From: Pseudomonadota bacterium
GTDB taxonomy: Bacteria; Pseudomonadota; Gammaproteobacteria; Xanthomonadales; Rhodanobacteraceae
Direction: 5' to 3'
Length of the DNA: 64,000 bases
Assembly (NCBI GenBank): GCA_023388255.1
Contig: JAEWGO010000015.1
Span: 62,001 to 126,000, forward strand
Below the pieces are notes generated by a model. It was not told where the DNA came from. It saw only the letters and a program-made list of their open reading frames with translations, and did not search any database. The translations under genes and the position numbers were made by a program. The number at the start of each line of letters is the position of its first letter. The first letter of the stretch is position 1. Positions 51,039 to 60,398 of this stretch are shown one piece after another.

Positions 51039-52076
51039 TCATGCAGCGGGCTTGCGCACGCGTGCGGTCGAATCGCGGATCACCAGTTGCGGGCTGAAGC
51101 CGCGATTGACTGGCGTGGTGCCGCTGGCGGAGGGTTTGAGTTCGGCGATCAAGCGCAGCGCGGCGTGGCGCGCGATGTCCTCGGTCGCCTGCTTCGCGGT
51201 GGTCAGCGCCGGCCAGGACTGCTTCGAGAACGGGCTGTCCTCGAAGCCGGCAATCGACAATTCGTACGGCACGTCGATGCCGTTCGCCTTCGCCGCAGCG
51301 AGCACGCCGGCTGCGATCTCGTCGTTCGAGCCGAAGATCGCGGTCGGGCGGTCGCGCAGCGCGAACAGCCGGCGCGCCCCGCGAAAACCATCGTCGAACG
51401 AGTAGTCGCCCGGAATCACCAGCTTCTTGTCGAGCGGGATGTCGTAGTCCTTCAACGCGCTCTCGTAGCCCTTGAAACGTTCCGGGCTGGAGCGGTGCGC
51501 CTCGCCGCCCCGGAGAAATCCGATGCGTTGGTGGCCGAGCTGGATCAGGTGTTCGGTGATGTCGTACGCCGCGTCGCGGTCGTCGACGTAGACGCACGGA
51601 TAACCGTCGTCGGGATCTTCCGCGGCCGAGATGATGCGCACGAAGGTGATGCCGTTGTCGGCCAGATAGCGGATCAGGTCCATGCGTTCGGACATCGGCG
51701 GTGCCAGCACGAGGCCGGCGAGGCGCGCGCGCCGCACGAGGTCGCGCAGCTCGTCGGCGAGACCGGGCACGCTCGAATCGCAGGGGTGGATCTGCAGTCC
51801 GAAGCCCTGGTCGTGGCACGCGGCGAGCACGCCGTTCTGCACACTGATCACGTAGTACGGATTCGGATTGTCGTAGACCAGACCGAGCGCGTGCGAAGTC
51901 GCGCTGCGCAGATTGCGCGCGGCCTGATCCGGCGCGTAGTTCAGCTCGTCGACCGCGCGCTGCACGCGTTCGCGCGTGTCCTCGCGCACCGAGCTCTCGT
52001 GGTTGATCACACGCGAGACGGTCTTCAGCGACACGTTCGCGCGGCGCGCGACGTCCTTGATCGTGGGTCGGTTCAC
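51039..52076 (-). CDS. nagR: LacI-type regulator of GlcNAc use (NagR-like)
   Basis: 345 residues starting at GTG. The LacI helix-turn-helix is TIKDVARRANVSLKTVSRVI (5-24), followed by the hinge YAPDQAARNLRSATSHALGL and a periplasmic-binding-like domain (SNDEIAAGVLAAA, GIDVPYELSIAGFEDSPFS). It sits in the GlcNAc cluster. Two candidate operators with the core AACGTT lie between nagP and glk. In Xanthomonas and Shewanella such regulators repress the cluster until a GlcNAc metabolite appears; the effector here is inferred. Confidence 0.88.
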   Translation of the reverse strand: MNRPTIKDVARRANVSLKTVSRVINHESSVREDTRERVQRAVDELNYAPDQAARNLRSATSHALGLVYDNPNPYYVISVQNGVLAACHDQGFGLQIHPCDSSVPGLADELRDLVRRARLAGLVLAPPMSERMDLIRYLADNGITFVRIISAAEDPDDGYPCVYVDDRDAAYDITEHLIQLGHQRIGFLRGGEAHRSSPERFKGYESALKDYDIPLDKKLVIPGDYSFDDGFRGARRLFALRDRPTAIFGSNDEIAAGVLAAAKANGIDVPYELSIAGFEDSPFSKQSWPALTTAKQATEDIARHAALRLIAELKPSASGTTPVNRGFSPQLVIRDSTARVRKPAA

Positions 52077-52133
52077 CGGTGCTTTCCTGGACGAGATCGC
52101 TTCATCGTAGCGGACGCATCCGACACGCGTGCG

Positions 52134-53411
52134 TCACGCGTCCGGCACCATGCCGGCGCGATGGCCGCGCGCGGCGTAGTACAGGATGTACAGGTAGCAC
52201 GGCAGCATGATCGCCACGAACACGAGCTGGAAGTCGTGCTGTTCGCGCAGCAGCGCGAACGCCTGCGGGATGATCGCGCCGCCGGCGATGCCCATGATGA
52301 GCAGCGCCGAGCCGGTTTCGGTGAAGCGGCCGAGACCGGCGATCGCGAGCGGGAAGATCGCCGGCCACATCATCGCATTGGCAAAGCCGAGCGCGGCGAC
52401 GAAACCGACCGAGACATACCCTTGGGTCAGGTACGCGCCGACGGCAAGCAGCGCGCCGAGCACGGCCGAGAACGCGAGATAGCGCGATTGCGAGATGAAA
52501 CGCGGAATCGCCAGCAAGCCGGCGACATACCCGAGCAGCATCGCGCTCAGCGTGAACGAGGTGAAGAACTTGGTCTCGTCCGGTGGCAGGCCGAAACCGC
52601 GACCGTAGGTGCCGATCGCATCGCCGGCCATGACTTCGACGCCGACGTAGACGAACAGGCACAGCGCGCCGAGCCACAGGTGCGGAAACGCGAGGATGCT
52701 GCCACGGCCGCGCGCGCTGACGTCGCGATTGCGATCGGCCGGGCGCACTTCCGGCAGCGGCGAGCGTGCGATCCACAAGCCGAGCAGGCCGAGCACGACG
52801 GCCATCGTCAGGTAGGGAAGGTGGATGCGTGCCGCGAACGCATCGAGCAATGCGCCGCGCGTGGCGGGGTCGGCCGCCTGCACCTGCGTCTTGAAATCGC
52901 CGAGGCCGTGCATGACCACGGCGCCGATCACCAGCGGCGCGAGGATGCCGGCGACCTTGTTGCAGATGCCCATGAACGCGATGCGCTGCGCCGCGCTCTC
53001 GATCGGGCCGAGGATCGAAATGTACGGATTCGCCGCGGTCTGCAGCAACGCGAGGCCGGCGCCGATCGTGAACAGACCGCCGAGCGCGCCCGGATACCAG
53101 CGCCGCACGACGAATTCGCCGAACGCGAGCGCGCCGACCGCCATCACCGCGAGGCCGATTGCCATCCCGCGTTTCATGCCGGTGCGGCGCAGGATCAGCG
53201 AGGCCGGCAACGCGAGGAAGAAGTACGACAGATAAAACACCATCAGCACGAGGAACGCGTTGACCGTGTTCAGTTCGAATGCGAGTTCGACGAACTGGAT
53301 CAACGGGCCGTTGAGCCAGGTGACGAAACCGAAGATGAAGAACAGCAGGCCGATGATCAGCATCGGTGTGCGCTGGTCCTGCGGGTGCGACGAGACGACG
53401 GTGACGGACAT
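52134..53411 (-). CDS. nagP: GlcNAc MFS transporter (NagP/FucP-like)
   Basis: 425 residues with about 12 helices of the FucP/GluP subfamily. Blocks are MLIIGLLFFIFGFVTWLNGPLIQ, VFYLSYFFLALPASLILRRTG, ALLQTAANPYISILGP and FFTSFTLSAMLLGYVAGL. The NPYISILGP motif is typical of the sugar-proton symporters with NagP. ATG 53411 has AGGGGA at a good distance; Met 53417 is the alternative. It is divergent from glk across a region carrying two candidate NagR operators. Confidence 0.9.
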   Translation of the reverse strand: MSVTVVSSHPQDQRTPMLIIGLLFFIFGFVTWLNGPLIQFVELAFELNTVNAFLVLMVFYLSYFFLALPASLILRRTGMKRGMAIGLAVMAVGALAFGEFVVRRWYPGALGGLFTIGAGLALLQTAANPYISILGPIESAAQRIAFMGICNKVAGILAPLVIGAVVMHGLGDFKTQVQAADPATRGALLDAFAARIHLPYLTMAVVLGLLGLWIARSPLPEVRPADRNRDVSARGRGSILAFPHLWLGALCLFVYVGVEVMAGDAIGTYGRGFGLPPDETKFFTSFTLSAMLLGYVAGLLAIPRFISQSRYLAFSAVLGALLAVGAYLTQGYVSVGFVAALGFANAMMWPAIFPLAIAGLGRFTETGSALLIMGIAGGAIIPQAFALLREQHDFQLVFVAIMLPCYLYILYYAARGHRAGMVPDA

Positions 53412-53482
53412 CGGCATTCCCCTGCGGTGGCGGGCCGGTGACACGTTCGCGCAGGAGTGCGGGCGGGTCGCTGGCGCTTCGG

Positions 53483-53496
53483 TAGCAACGTTGTCA
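53483..53496. promoter_or_regulatory. Candidate NagR operator, nagP side
   Basis: TAGCAACGTTGTCA, matching the perfect palindrome at 53641 in all but two bases of the left half. Centre AACGTT. It is 72 bases before the nagP start, and 158 bp from the second site, centre to centre. Confidence 0.55.
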
Positions 53497-53640
53497 TCGA
53501 AGCCCGCACAGCGCGACGTTGCGCGGGGCTATTGCAGGAATCCGCCGCATTTCCGGTGGAATCCATCCGCGAATCGAAAAGGGCCCGCGTTGGCTTGACT
53601 ATAGGTCTGCGACCGTCCACGGTCATTTTGCAGTGCACAT

Positions 53641-53654
53641 TGACAACGTTGTCA
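53641..53654. promoter_or_regulatory. Candidate NagR operator, glk side
   Basis: Perfect 14-bp palindrome TGACAACGTTGTCA. It has the CG-centred symmetry typical of LacI-family operators and resembles, from memory, NagR boxes described in Xanthomonas and Shewanella. It lies about 80 bases before the glk start. Confidence 0.75.
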
Positions 53655-53732
53655 GTCGTGCCGAGACTCCGCCGCGTCTGCCCGTGGCCGGTCCGCGCGG
53701 GGATTGCCCACGTTGCAGCGGGGAGGGAGTGG

Positions 53733-54824
53733 ATGGCCAGCAGCCACCAGCGGGAGTTGCCGCATGAGATGCGCGCGTTGCTGATCGCGGCGGACGTCGG
53801 CGGCACGCATGCGCGCATCGCGCTGGTCGGTCCCGCGCTGGATGGCGCCCAGGCATGGTCCATCCCGCACTACCGCAAGTACGCCTGCGCCGAGTTCTCC
53901 GGCCTCGCTGCGATCATTGACGACTTCCGTGCCGACCTCGCGCGCGAAGGTGTCCTCGGCAGTGGTCTTTCGCAGGCGCCGGTCGACCGCGTCGCGCTGG
54001 CGATCGCCGGTCATGTCGTCGACGACATCGTGGTCAACGAGAACCTGCCGTGGGCGGTGTCGGTGTCCGGCCTGCGTGCCGCGCTCGGCGTGCGCGACCT
54101 CGCCGTGGTCAACGATTTCGAGGCGGTCGCGCATGCGATCGGCCATGTCGAGTCGGCTGCATCGACGTTGCTCAGTGGGCCGGCGACCGCAGCGGATGGA
54201 CCGGTGCTGGTGGTCGGCCCCGGCACCGGGCTTGGCGCCGCGCTGCGCATTCCGCACGTCGGCCGTGCCGTCATCCTCGCCACCGAAGCGGGTCAGGCAA
54301 CGCTCGCGCCGGACAGCGACCTGGAAATCGAGATCCTGCGCGAACTGCGCCAGCGCGGTTCGCGCGTGCAGATCGAACACGTGCTGTCCGGCACTGGCCT
54401 CGCCAACCTGCACGGCGCCGTGCGCGCACTGCACGGCGCGTCCGCGCAGACGCTGACGCCGGCACAGATCAGCGCGGCGGCGCTTGCCGGCAACGACGCG
54501 TTCGCGCGCGAGACGGTCGAGGTTTTTTGCGGCTGGCTCGGCGGCGTGCTCGGCGACCTGGCGCTGCTGTATGGCGCGCAGGGCGGCGTGTATGTCGCCG
54601 GCGGCGTGCTGCCGCAGATGCGCGAGTTGCTGCTGCGCAGCCGCTTCGTCGAACGGTTTCTCGACAAGGGCGCGATGCGCGCGGCGCTCGCGCGCACGCC
54701 GGTGCGGCTGGTCGACCACGCCCAACTTGGCGTGATCGGTGCGGCCAGTTGGTATTTCAGTCGCGATTCGAATGAACCGGACACGGCACGCATGGGCGCG
54801 CCGGTACGGAACGGAGTGGCATAG
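53733..54824 (+). CDS. glk: Glucokinase-family kinase (GlcNAc/glucose)
   Basis: 363 residues from MASSHQRELPHEMRALLIAADVGG, with GGGAGGGAG (53721-53729) as ribosome site. It is a Glk-fold kinase (not ROK): phosphate loop LIAADVGGTHARIALVG (17-33), AIAGHVVDDIVVNENLPW, LAVVNDFEAVAHAIG with the catalytic-type Asp, PGTGLGAALRIP and TEAGQATLAP. In this cluster it probably phosphorylates GlcNAc or glucose entering by NagP to the 6-phosphate, feeding NagA; specificity is inferred. The upstream start in the longer frame overlaps the operators and is not used. Confidence 0.88.
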   Translation: MASSHQRELPHEMRALLIAADVGGTHARIALVGPALDGAQAWSIPHYRKYACAEFSGLAAIIDDFRADLAREGVLGSGLSQAPVDRVALAIAGHVVDDIVVNENLPWAVSVSGLRAALGVRDLAVVNDFEAVAHAIGHVESAASTLLSGPATAADGPVLVVGPGTGLGAALRIPHVGRAVILATEAGQATLAPDSDLEIEILRELRQRGSRVQIEHVLSGTGLANLHGAVRALHGASAQTLTPAQISAAALAGNDAFARETVEVFCGWLGGVLGDLALLYGAQGGVYVAGGVLPQMRELLLRSRFVERFLDKGAMRAALARTPVRLVDHAQLGVIGAASWYFSRDSNEPDTARMGAPVRNGVA

Positions 54825-54916
54825 CTTTTCCGAAAGGGCATCGACCGGCAGGCGCGCAGCGAACGCGTTCCGCCATCCACGACAGCGGCATCCATGACAG
54901 CAGGAGGGGATTCATC

Positions 54917-57649
54917 ATGAAGTACCCGAAAACGAAATTGGCGGCGGGCATACTCGCCGCGTTCGGTCTGGCCGGCGCGGTGCATGCCGGTGATGTGGTC
55001 ACATCGGCCGATCCTGCGCCGGTCGCGGACGTGCCGATCGCCGCGGCGAACGACACGAGCGCCGACGACGCGCAGAAGCTCGACACGATCGTCGTGCACG
55101 GCATCCGCGAGAGCCTCAAGCGCTCGCTGGAAACCAAGCGCGATGCCGACGCGATCGTCGAGGCGATCACCGCCGAGGACATCGGCAAGTTCCCGAACAC
55201 GAACGTCGCCGAGGCGATGGTGATGATTCCGGGCGTCACGCTCGACCGCCGTTTCGGCCAGGGCGAGCGCGTCAGCATCGACGGCACCGATCCGAGCCTG
55301 AACCTGTCCTTCCTCGACGGCCATCCGGTCGCGCAGGCGATCTGGCTGTACGGCGAACAGCCGAACCGCGGCTTCGACTACACCCTGCTCGCGCCGGAAA
55401 TCCTCGGCCGCCTCGAAGTGTTCAAGTCGCCCGAGGCGCGTTTGCCGGAAGGCAGCCTCGGTGGCACCGTGATGATGCACACCCGCCAGCCGCTCGACCT
55501 CGATGCGAACACCTTGTCCGGCTCGGTCGGCTACAACTACAACGATCAGGCCAGCGGCGGCAAACCGAACGCCTCGATCTTCTACAGCTGGAAAAACACC
55601 GACAGCACCTGGGGCTTCGACGTCGCCGCGCAGCACTATGCCGAACGCGTCGACCGTCAGGGCGTCGAGATCTTCGGTTACCACCCGGTGTCCGACTACG
55701 CGGCGCAGAGCCCGGCGGTCGCGGCGCAGGTCGCCAGTGGCGCGCTGAGTCCGAACGCGCTGGTGCCGGACGAGATCAACGCGGCGTATTTCCAGCAGAC
55801 GCGCAAGCGCAACAGCGCCGTGGCGAACCTGCAGTTCAAACCGAACGACCAGTTCGAAGCGACCTTGAGCGGCCTGTATATCCACGAGAACTTCGGCAGC
55901 TACAACCAGTCGGTCTACAACTACCTGCACTGGAACAACGGCACGATGGCCGCCGTCGACAGCCTGACCCAAGGCCCGAACGGCCTTGTCACCGGCGGCC
56001 ATTCCTCCGGCGAGAACGCCGGCATCGTCTACGACAACCAGTTGCGCGAGTCGGTCGTCACGACCAAGGGCGCGGACCTGCGCATGAACTACAAGGGCGA
56101 AGGCTGGACGCTCGGCGGCCAGGCCGGCGTCAGCAAATCGGACAATCCGAACATCGGTCAGTGGTTGCTCGAACCGGTCTACTTCGGTGGTTTCAGCTGG
56201 GATGCGCGCAAGGGCTACACGCTCGACGATCCGGCGTCGGGCAAGGACCCGTCGCGCTGGGGCGGCGGCTGGCTCGGCAACCACGGCGTGTTCTCGGCGC
56301 ATGCCAAGGACACCTACGGCCAGCTCGATTTCGGCAAGCAGCTCGGCGGCTTCTTCAACCAGCTGCTGGTCGGCGTGCGCTACAGCAAGCACGACGAGGA
56401 CTACGGCCTCAACGTCTACGGTGGCGTCACGCCGGGCACGCTGGCCGACGTCGGCACCGACGGCTTCACCGATATCCTCGACGAATTCGACGGCTTCTCG
56501 CCGGACCAGGCGCACCACATCCAGGTCGGACCGGGCAACATCCGCGACTGGATCAACCACAGCAACATCGACTGGGCGCATCCGGACGCCGGCAGTTACC
56601 TCAACAACACCTGGGCGCTGACGCAGAAGAACACAGCGGCCTACGCGCAGTTGAACTTCGGCAGCGACGCGTGGCATGGCAACGTCGGCCTGCGCTACGT
56701 GCACACCGATACCAGCGGTTCCGGCTTCAACCTGCCCGGCAGCGTGCCGCCGGTGCTGCCGCCCGAGGCGGGCTGGTGGCAGACCAAGGATTCGAGCGTG
56801 AACAACTGGCTGCCATCGTTCAACGTCGCCTTCGACGCCGCGCCCGACGTGGTGCTGCGCCTGTCCGGCGCCGAGGTGATCGCGTGGGCGCCGTACAACC
56901 AGATGGTCAACAACACCTTCCTCAACGACACGGTGCTGACCGGCAGCGGCGGCAACGCGGACCTGAAGCCGTTCAAGTCGGTCAATTTCAACCTGTCGGC
57001 CGAATGGTATTTCGCCGAGCAGTCGGTGCTGGCGGCATCGGTGTTCTACAAGAACGTCATCAACTACATCGACACGACGCCGGAGACCGAGCGCCACTAC
57101 AACTCGATCCGCGATACCGATCCGGCGCAATGGGCTTCGCTGGTCGGCAGCCACGGCTGCAATGCCGACGGCTTCTGCGACTACAGCGTGTCGCGTCCGC
57201 ACAATGCCGGCAGCGGCAGCATCAAGGGCTTCAACCTGAGCTACCAGCAGGCATTCGGCGAAACCGGCTTCGGCATGGTCGCCAACTACACCTACGCCGA
57301 CGGCAGCACCAGCCACGGCAATCCGATGCCGTACCAGTCGAAGAACTCGATCAGCGTCGGGCCGTACTACGAGAACGGCACGTTCAGCGCGCGCATCAAT
57401 GCGAACTGGCGCAGCCACTACCTCGCCGGCGGCTATGTCGCCGGTGCCCCGCCCGCGGTGGTCGGCAGCTACAGCGATCTCAGCGCGAGCTTCGGCTGGC
57501 ACTTCAACGAACACTTCGCGCTGTCGTTCGACGCGATGAACCTGCTCAACGAGAAGTACCACCAGTACGCCGTCGGCAACAAGGACGAACTGTTCGCCGA
57601 GTACACCACCGGCCGCCGCTACATGGCGACCTTGCGCATGAACTTCTGA
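54917..57649 (+). CDS. TonB-dependent receptor (TonB-Xanth-Caul type)
   Basis: 910 residues. A signal peptide (LAAGILAAFGLAGAVHA) is followed by a TonB box LDTIVV (55-60) and GIRESLKRSLETKRDADAIV, the hallmark of the Xanthomonas/Caulobacter receptor family. The plug has TAEDIGKFPNTNVAEAMVMIPG, the barrel ends RRYMATLRMNF with terminal Phe. It should import chito-oligosaccharides or GlcNAc oligomers across the outer membrane, as judged by neighbours glk, nagP and hexosaminidase. Ribosome site AGGAGGGG lies about 10 nt before ATG. Confidence 0.9.
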   Translation: MKYPKTKLAAGILAAFGLAGAVHAGDVVTSADPAPVADVPIAAANDTSADDAQKLDTIVVHGIRESLKRSLETKRDADAIVEAITAEDIGKFPNTNVAEAMVMIPGVTLDRRFGQGERVSIDGTDPSLNLSFLDGHPVAQAIWLYGEQPNRGFDYTLLAPEILGRLEVFKSPEARLPEGSLGGTVMMHTRQPLDLDANTLSGSVGYNYNDQASGGKPNASIFYSWKNTDSTWGFDVAAQHYAERVDRQGVEIFGYHPVSDYAAQSPAVAAQVASGALSPNALVPDEINAAYFQQTRKRNSAVANLQFKPNDQFEATLSGLYIHENFGSYNQSVYNYLHWNNGTMAAVDSLTQGPNGLVTGGHSSGENAGIVYDNQLRESVVTTKGADLRMNYKGEGWTLGGQAGVSKSDNPNIGQWLLEPVYFGGFSWDARKGYTLDDPASGKDPSRWGGGWLGNHGVFSAHAKDTYGQLDFGKQLGGFFNQLLVGVRYSKHDEDYGLNVYGGVTPGTLADVGTDGFTDILDEFDGFSPDQAHHIQVGPGNIRDWINHSNIDWAHPDAGSYLNNTWALTQKNTAAYAQLNFGSDAWHGNVGLRYVHTDTSGSGFNLPGSVPPVLPPEAGWWQTKDSSVNNWLPSFNVAFDAAPDVVLRLSGAEVIAWAPYNQMVNNTFLNDTVLTGSGGNADLKPFKSVNFNLSAEWYFAEQSVLAASVFYKNVINYIDTTPETERHYNSIRDTDPAQWASLVGSHGCNADGFCDYSVSRPHNAGSGSIKGFNLSYQQAFGETGFGMVANYTYADGSTSHGNPMPYQSKNSISVGPYYENGTFSARINANWRSHYLAGGYVAGAPPAVVGSYSDLSASFGWHFNEHFALSFDAMNLLNEKYHQYAVGNKDELFAEYTTGRRYMATLRMNF

Positions 57650-57991
57650 ACCACGCAGGAAAAATATCGGCGACCTCGGCGAATGTCGAAGCGCGGCCGT
57701 GCCGCAAGCAAGCCCGACGAAGAGATCCTTCTCCCTTTGGGGGGAAGGTACTGGCAGGCGGAGAGGGTCGGGCCGCGAACCGGCGCATGCGAAACAAAAA
57801 TCTCCGCGTCTCCAACGTGGCGTTTCTCGGGCCGGATGATCCGGCCCGCTTTTTTCGTGCACTCGCCCACGAACGCAGTTTGGATATCCTGCGTTTCAGG
57901 TTTCACTTCGCCAGCTCCACAAGCGGTCTTCCGTGGCCGCAACATCCCCTTCACGCCCCGCGCTCGCGCTGCGCGATTTGCAGGAGGTTGC
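57650..57991. other. Intergenic region with terminator and repeat
   Basis: 342 bases between the receptor and hexosaminidase genes. It holds an imperfect inverted repeat CCTTCTCCC (57727-57735) / GGGGGAAGG (57740-57748), resembling interspersed TCCCTTTGG-type elements, and the receptor terminator. CAGGAGG at 57981-57987 is the next ribosome site. Confidence 0.5.
57828..57855 (+). terminator. Rho-independent terminator of the receptor gene
   Basis: 9-bp perfect stem CGGGCCGGA (57828-57836) / TCCGGCCCG (57840-57848), loop TGA, followed by C and six T. Confidence 0.9.
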
Positions 57992-60319
57992 ATGCGACAC
58001 GTTCTCATCGCGTTGTTGGTCCTCGTCATCGCAGCGTGCGCGTCATCGCCGCATGCGGTGGATGCGCGGCGTGCGACGCTGCCGCTGTTGCCGATGCCGG
58101 CGCAGGTCGAATGGCGCGAGGGACACTTCGTGCTGCACGACGGCGCGCGCCTGCTCGTCGACACGCGCAATGAACAGTCGTTCGCCATCGCGCGCCTGTT
58201 CGCCGCACAACTGGCGCAGGCGCGCGGCCTGCGTCTGGACGTCCAGACGTCTTCTGCAGCCGGCGAAGATCGCGCTGCGATCGTGCTTTCGCTCGCGCCG
58301 GACGACGCATCCGTCCCGCCTGGGGAAGGCTACGATCTGACCGTCGACACCCACCGCATCCGCGTCGTCGCGCGCGAACCGCGCGGCCTGTTCTACGGCG
58401 GCGTCACCTTGTCGCAACTGCTGACGCCCGAAAGCACGCCAGCCACATCGATCGACGTGCCCGCACTGCGCGTCGTCGACCAGCCACGTTTCGCCTGGCG
58501 CGGCGCGATGCTCGATTCGGTGCGCCACTTCCAGCCGCCGCAATTCATCGAACGATTCATCGACCAGCTCGCCGAACTCAAGCTCAACACGCTGCACTGG
58601 CACCTGACCGACGACCAGGGCTGGCGCATCGAGATCAAGCGCTATCCGCGCCTGACCGAGGTCGGCGCGTGGCGCCGCCCGGCTGGCGCGGCGGGTACCG
58701 ACGCGAACGGCCAGCCGGTCCGCTACGGCGGCTTCTACACGCAGGACGAGATCCGCCGCATCGTGCGCTACGCGGCCGAGCGCAACATCACGATCGTTCC
58801 CGAGATCGACATGCCGGGCCACATGCAGGCCGCGATCGCGGCGTATCCGGAACTCGGCAGCATCGGCGACAAACCCGTCGTCTCGCCGGACTGGGGCGTG
58901 CACAGCTACCTGCTCAATACCGACGACGCGACGTTCGCGTTCATGCAGAACGTGCTCGACGAAGTCATGCAACTGTTCCCGAGCACGTACATCCACATCG
59001 GCGGCGACGAAGCGGTCAAGGACCAGTGGAAGGCGTCGCCGCGAGAGCAGGCGCGCATGCACGAACTCGGCATTGCCGACGAAGACCACCTGCAAGGCTG
59101 GTTCGTCGCGCGCCTGCAGAAATACCTTGCCGCGCACGGGCGCCGCCTGATCGGCTGGGACGAAATCCTCGAAGGCGGCCTGCCCGCGGACGCGACCGTG
59201 ATGAGCTGGCGCGGCGCGCAGGGCGGCATCGACGCCGCGAAGCAGGGCCACGACGTCGTGATGGCGCCGTCGCCGGACCTGTACCTTGATCATCTGCAGA
59301 GCGATGCCGACGACGAGCCGTCCGGCCGCACGGACTCGCGCACGCTCGCCGACATCTACGCATTCCAGCCGACGCCCGCAGGCATGGACGCGAATGCCGC
59401 GAAACACGTGCTCGGCGCGCAGGCGAACCTGTGGACGGAGCACATGCGCACGACCGCGATGGTCGAGCACGCCGCGTTCCCGCGTCTTGCCGCACTGGCC
59501 GAAGTGTTGTGGTCGCCGCCTTCGACGCACGACTGGAACGGCTTCGTCGCGCGCCTCGTGCCGCAGATGGATCGCTGGCGCGCGCAGGGCATCGCCGCCG
59601 CCGACGGCGCGTTCGAGGTGCGCTTCGCGAGCGACTACGACCGTACCGATGCGCGCGTGCGCGTCGCACTGTCCAACCAGGTCGCGCTGCCGATCCGCTA
59701 TACGAAGGATGGCAGCGAACCGACCGGGGCGTCACCGCTCTACCGCGAACCGCTGCAATTGTCCGTGCCTTCGACCTTGCGCGCGGCGACCTTCCTCGGC
59801 ACGCGTCGCACGGCGCCGGTGCAGACGCGCGCGTTCACGCCCGAAATGCTGTTGAGCCGAAGCAGCGCCGAGCTGAAGCAATGCAGCGGCAAGATCACCT
59901 TGCGCCTCGCCGACAGCGAATCGGCCGACACCGCACGTGCGTTCTACAACGTCGACCTGTTCGACCCGTGCTGGCTCTGGCCCGCTGCGCCGCTCGACGG
60001 CATCGCCGGCATCAAGGTGAGCGTCGCGCGGCTGCCGTACAACTTCCAGCTCGCGCACGATGTGGTGAACATCGTGCCGCGGCCTGCGTCCGAAGCGAAG
60101 GGTGGGGAATTGCTGGTCAAGCGGGATGGCTGCGAGGGACCGACGCTCGCGCGATTGCCGCTTGAGCCTGCGCGCGAGCGCTCTGCATCGATGCTCGAAA
60201 CATCGATGCCCGCCACGAAGGGCGCGCACGACCTTTGTTTTGTATTTGCCGGAAGCGAAGCGGGAGCCATGTGGGCGATCGATGGCGTCGAACTCTTGCC
60301 GGCGCCGGCAACGCGATGA
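57992..60319 (+). CDS. Beta-N-acetylhexosaminidase, GH20 lipoprotein
   Basis: 775 residues from ATG 57992 (ribosome site CAGGAGG). Lipobox LVIAAC gives a lipoprotein, probably periplasmic or surface. An N-terminal GH20b domain (about 30-150) is followed by the GH20 barrel: WRGAMLDSVRHFQPPQFIERF, LNTLHWHLTDDQGWRIEI, EIDMPGHMQAAIAAYPEL, and the catalytic pair HIGGDEAVKDQW (Asp339-Glu340). A chitobiase C-terminal-type domain (RYTKDGSEPTGASPLYR) and a C-terminal beta-sandwich follow. It cleaves terminal GlcNAc from chito-oligosaccharides, releasing sugar for NagP and the Nag enzymes. Upstream in-frame starts lack the signal. Confidence 0.94.
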   Translation: MRHVLIALLVLVIAACASSPHAVDARRATLPLLPMPAQVEWREGHFVLHDGARLLVDTRNEQSFAIARLFAAQLAQARGLRLDVQTSSAAGEDRAAIVLSLAPDDASVPPGEGYDLTVDTHRIRVVAREPRGLFYGGVTLSQLLTPESTPATSIDVPALRVVDQPRFAWRGAMLDSVRHFQPPQFIERFIDQLAELKLNTLHWHLTDDQGWRIEIKRYPRLTEVGAWRRPAGAAGTDANGQPVRYGGFYTQDEIRRIVRYAAERNITIVPEIDMPGHMQAAIAAYPELGSIGDKPVVSPDWGVHSYLLNTDDATFAFMQNVLDEVMQLFPSTYIHIGGDEAVKDQWKASPREQARMHELGIADEDHLQGWFVARLQKYLAAHGRRLIGWDEILEGGLPADATVMSWRGAQGGIDAAKQGHDVVMAPSPDLYLDHLQSDADDEPSGRTDSRTLADIYAFQPTPAGMDANAAKHVLGAQANLWTEHMRTTAMVEHAAFPRLAALAEVLWSPPSTHDWNGFVARLVPQMDRWRAQGIAAADGAFEVRFASDYDRTDARVRVALSNQVALPIRYTKDGSEPTGASPLYREPLQLSVPSTLRAATFLGTRRTAPVQTRAFTPEMLLSRSSAELKQCSGKITLRLADSESADTARAFYNVDLFDPCWLWPAAPLDGIAGIKVSVARLPYNFQLAHDVVNIVPRPASEAKGGELLVKRDGCEGPTLARLPLEPARERSASMLETSMPATKGAHDLCFVFAGSEAGAMWAIDGVELLPAPATR

Positions 60320-60353
60320 GTGGAATCCGGCGTCCGAGTCCGCGTGCCGACGC

Positions 60354-60385
60354 GCGCGCGGCAGCCTCGGGCGGCAGCCGCGCGC
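60354..60385. terminator. Possible bidirectional hairpin
   Basis: 9-bp stem GCGCGCGGC (60354-60362) / GCCGCGCGC (60377-60385) with a 14-nt loop, between the convergent hexosaminidase and HAF-repeat genes. No T run, so weak. Confidence 0.4.
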
Positions 60386-60398
60386 TCAGGACCGTGTT

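Larger units (their letters stand above)
53412..53732. other. Divergent regulatory region nagP/glk
   Basis: 321 bases without a gene, between the nagP start and the glk start. It contains the two palindromes listed below and the glk ribosome site. The promoters for both genes should lie here; boxes were not defined. Confidence 0.6.

Noticed and set aside
50976..53441. An 821-codon plus-strand frame opposite nagR and nagP
   Set aside because: Antisense shadow with extreme Arg/Glu/His content.
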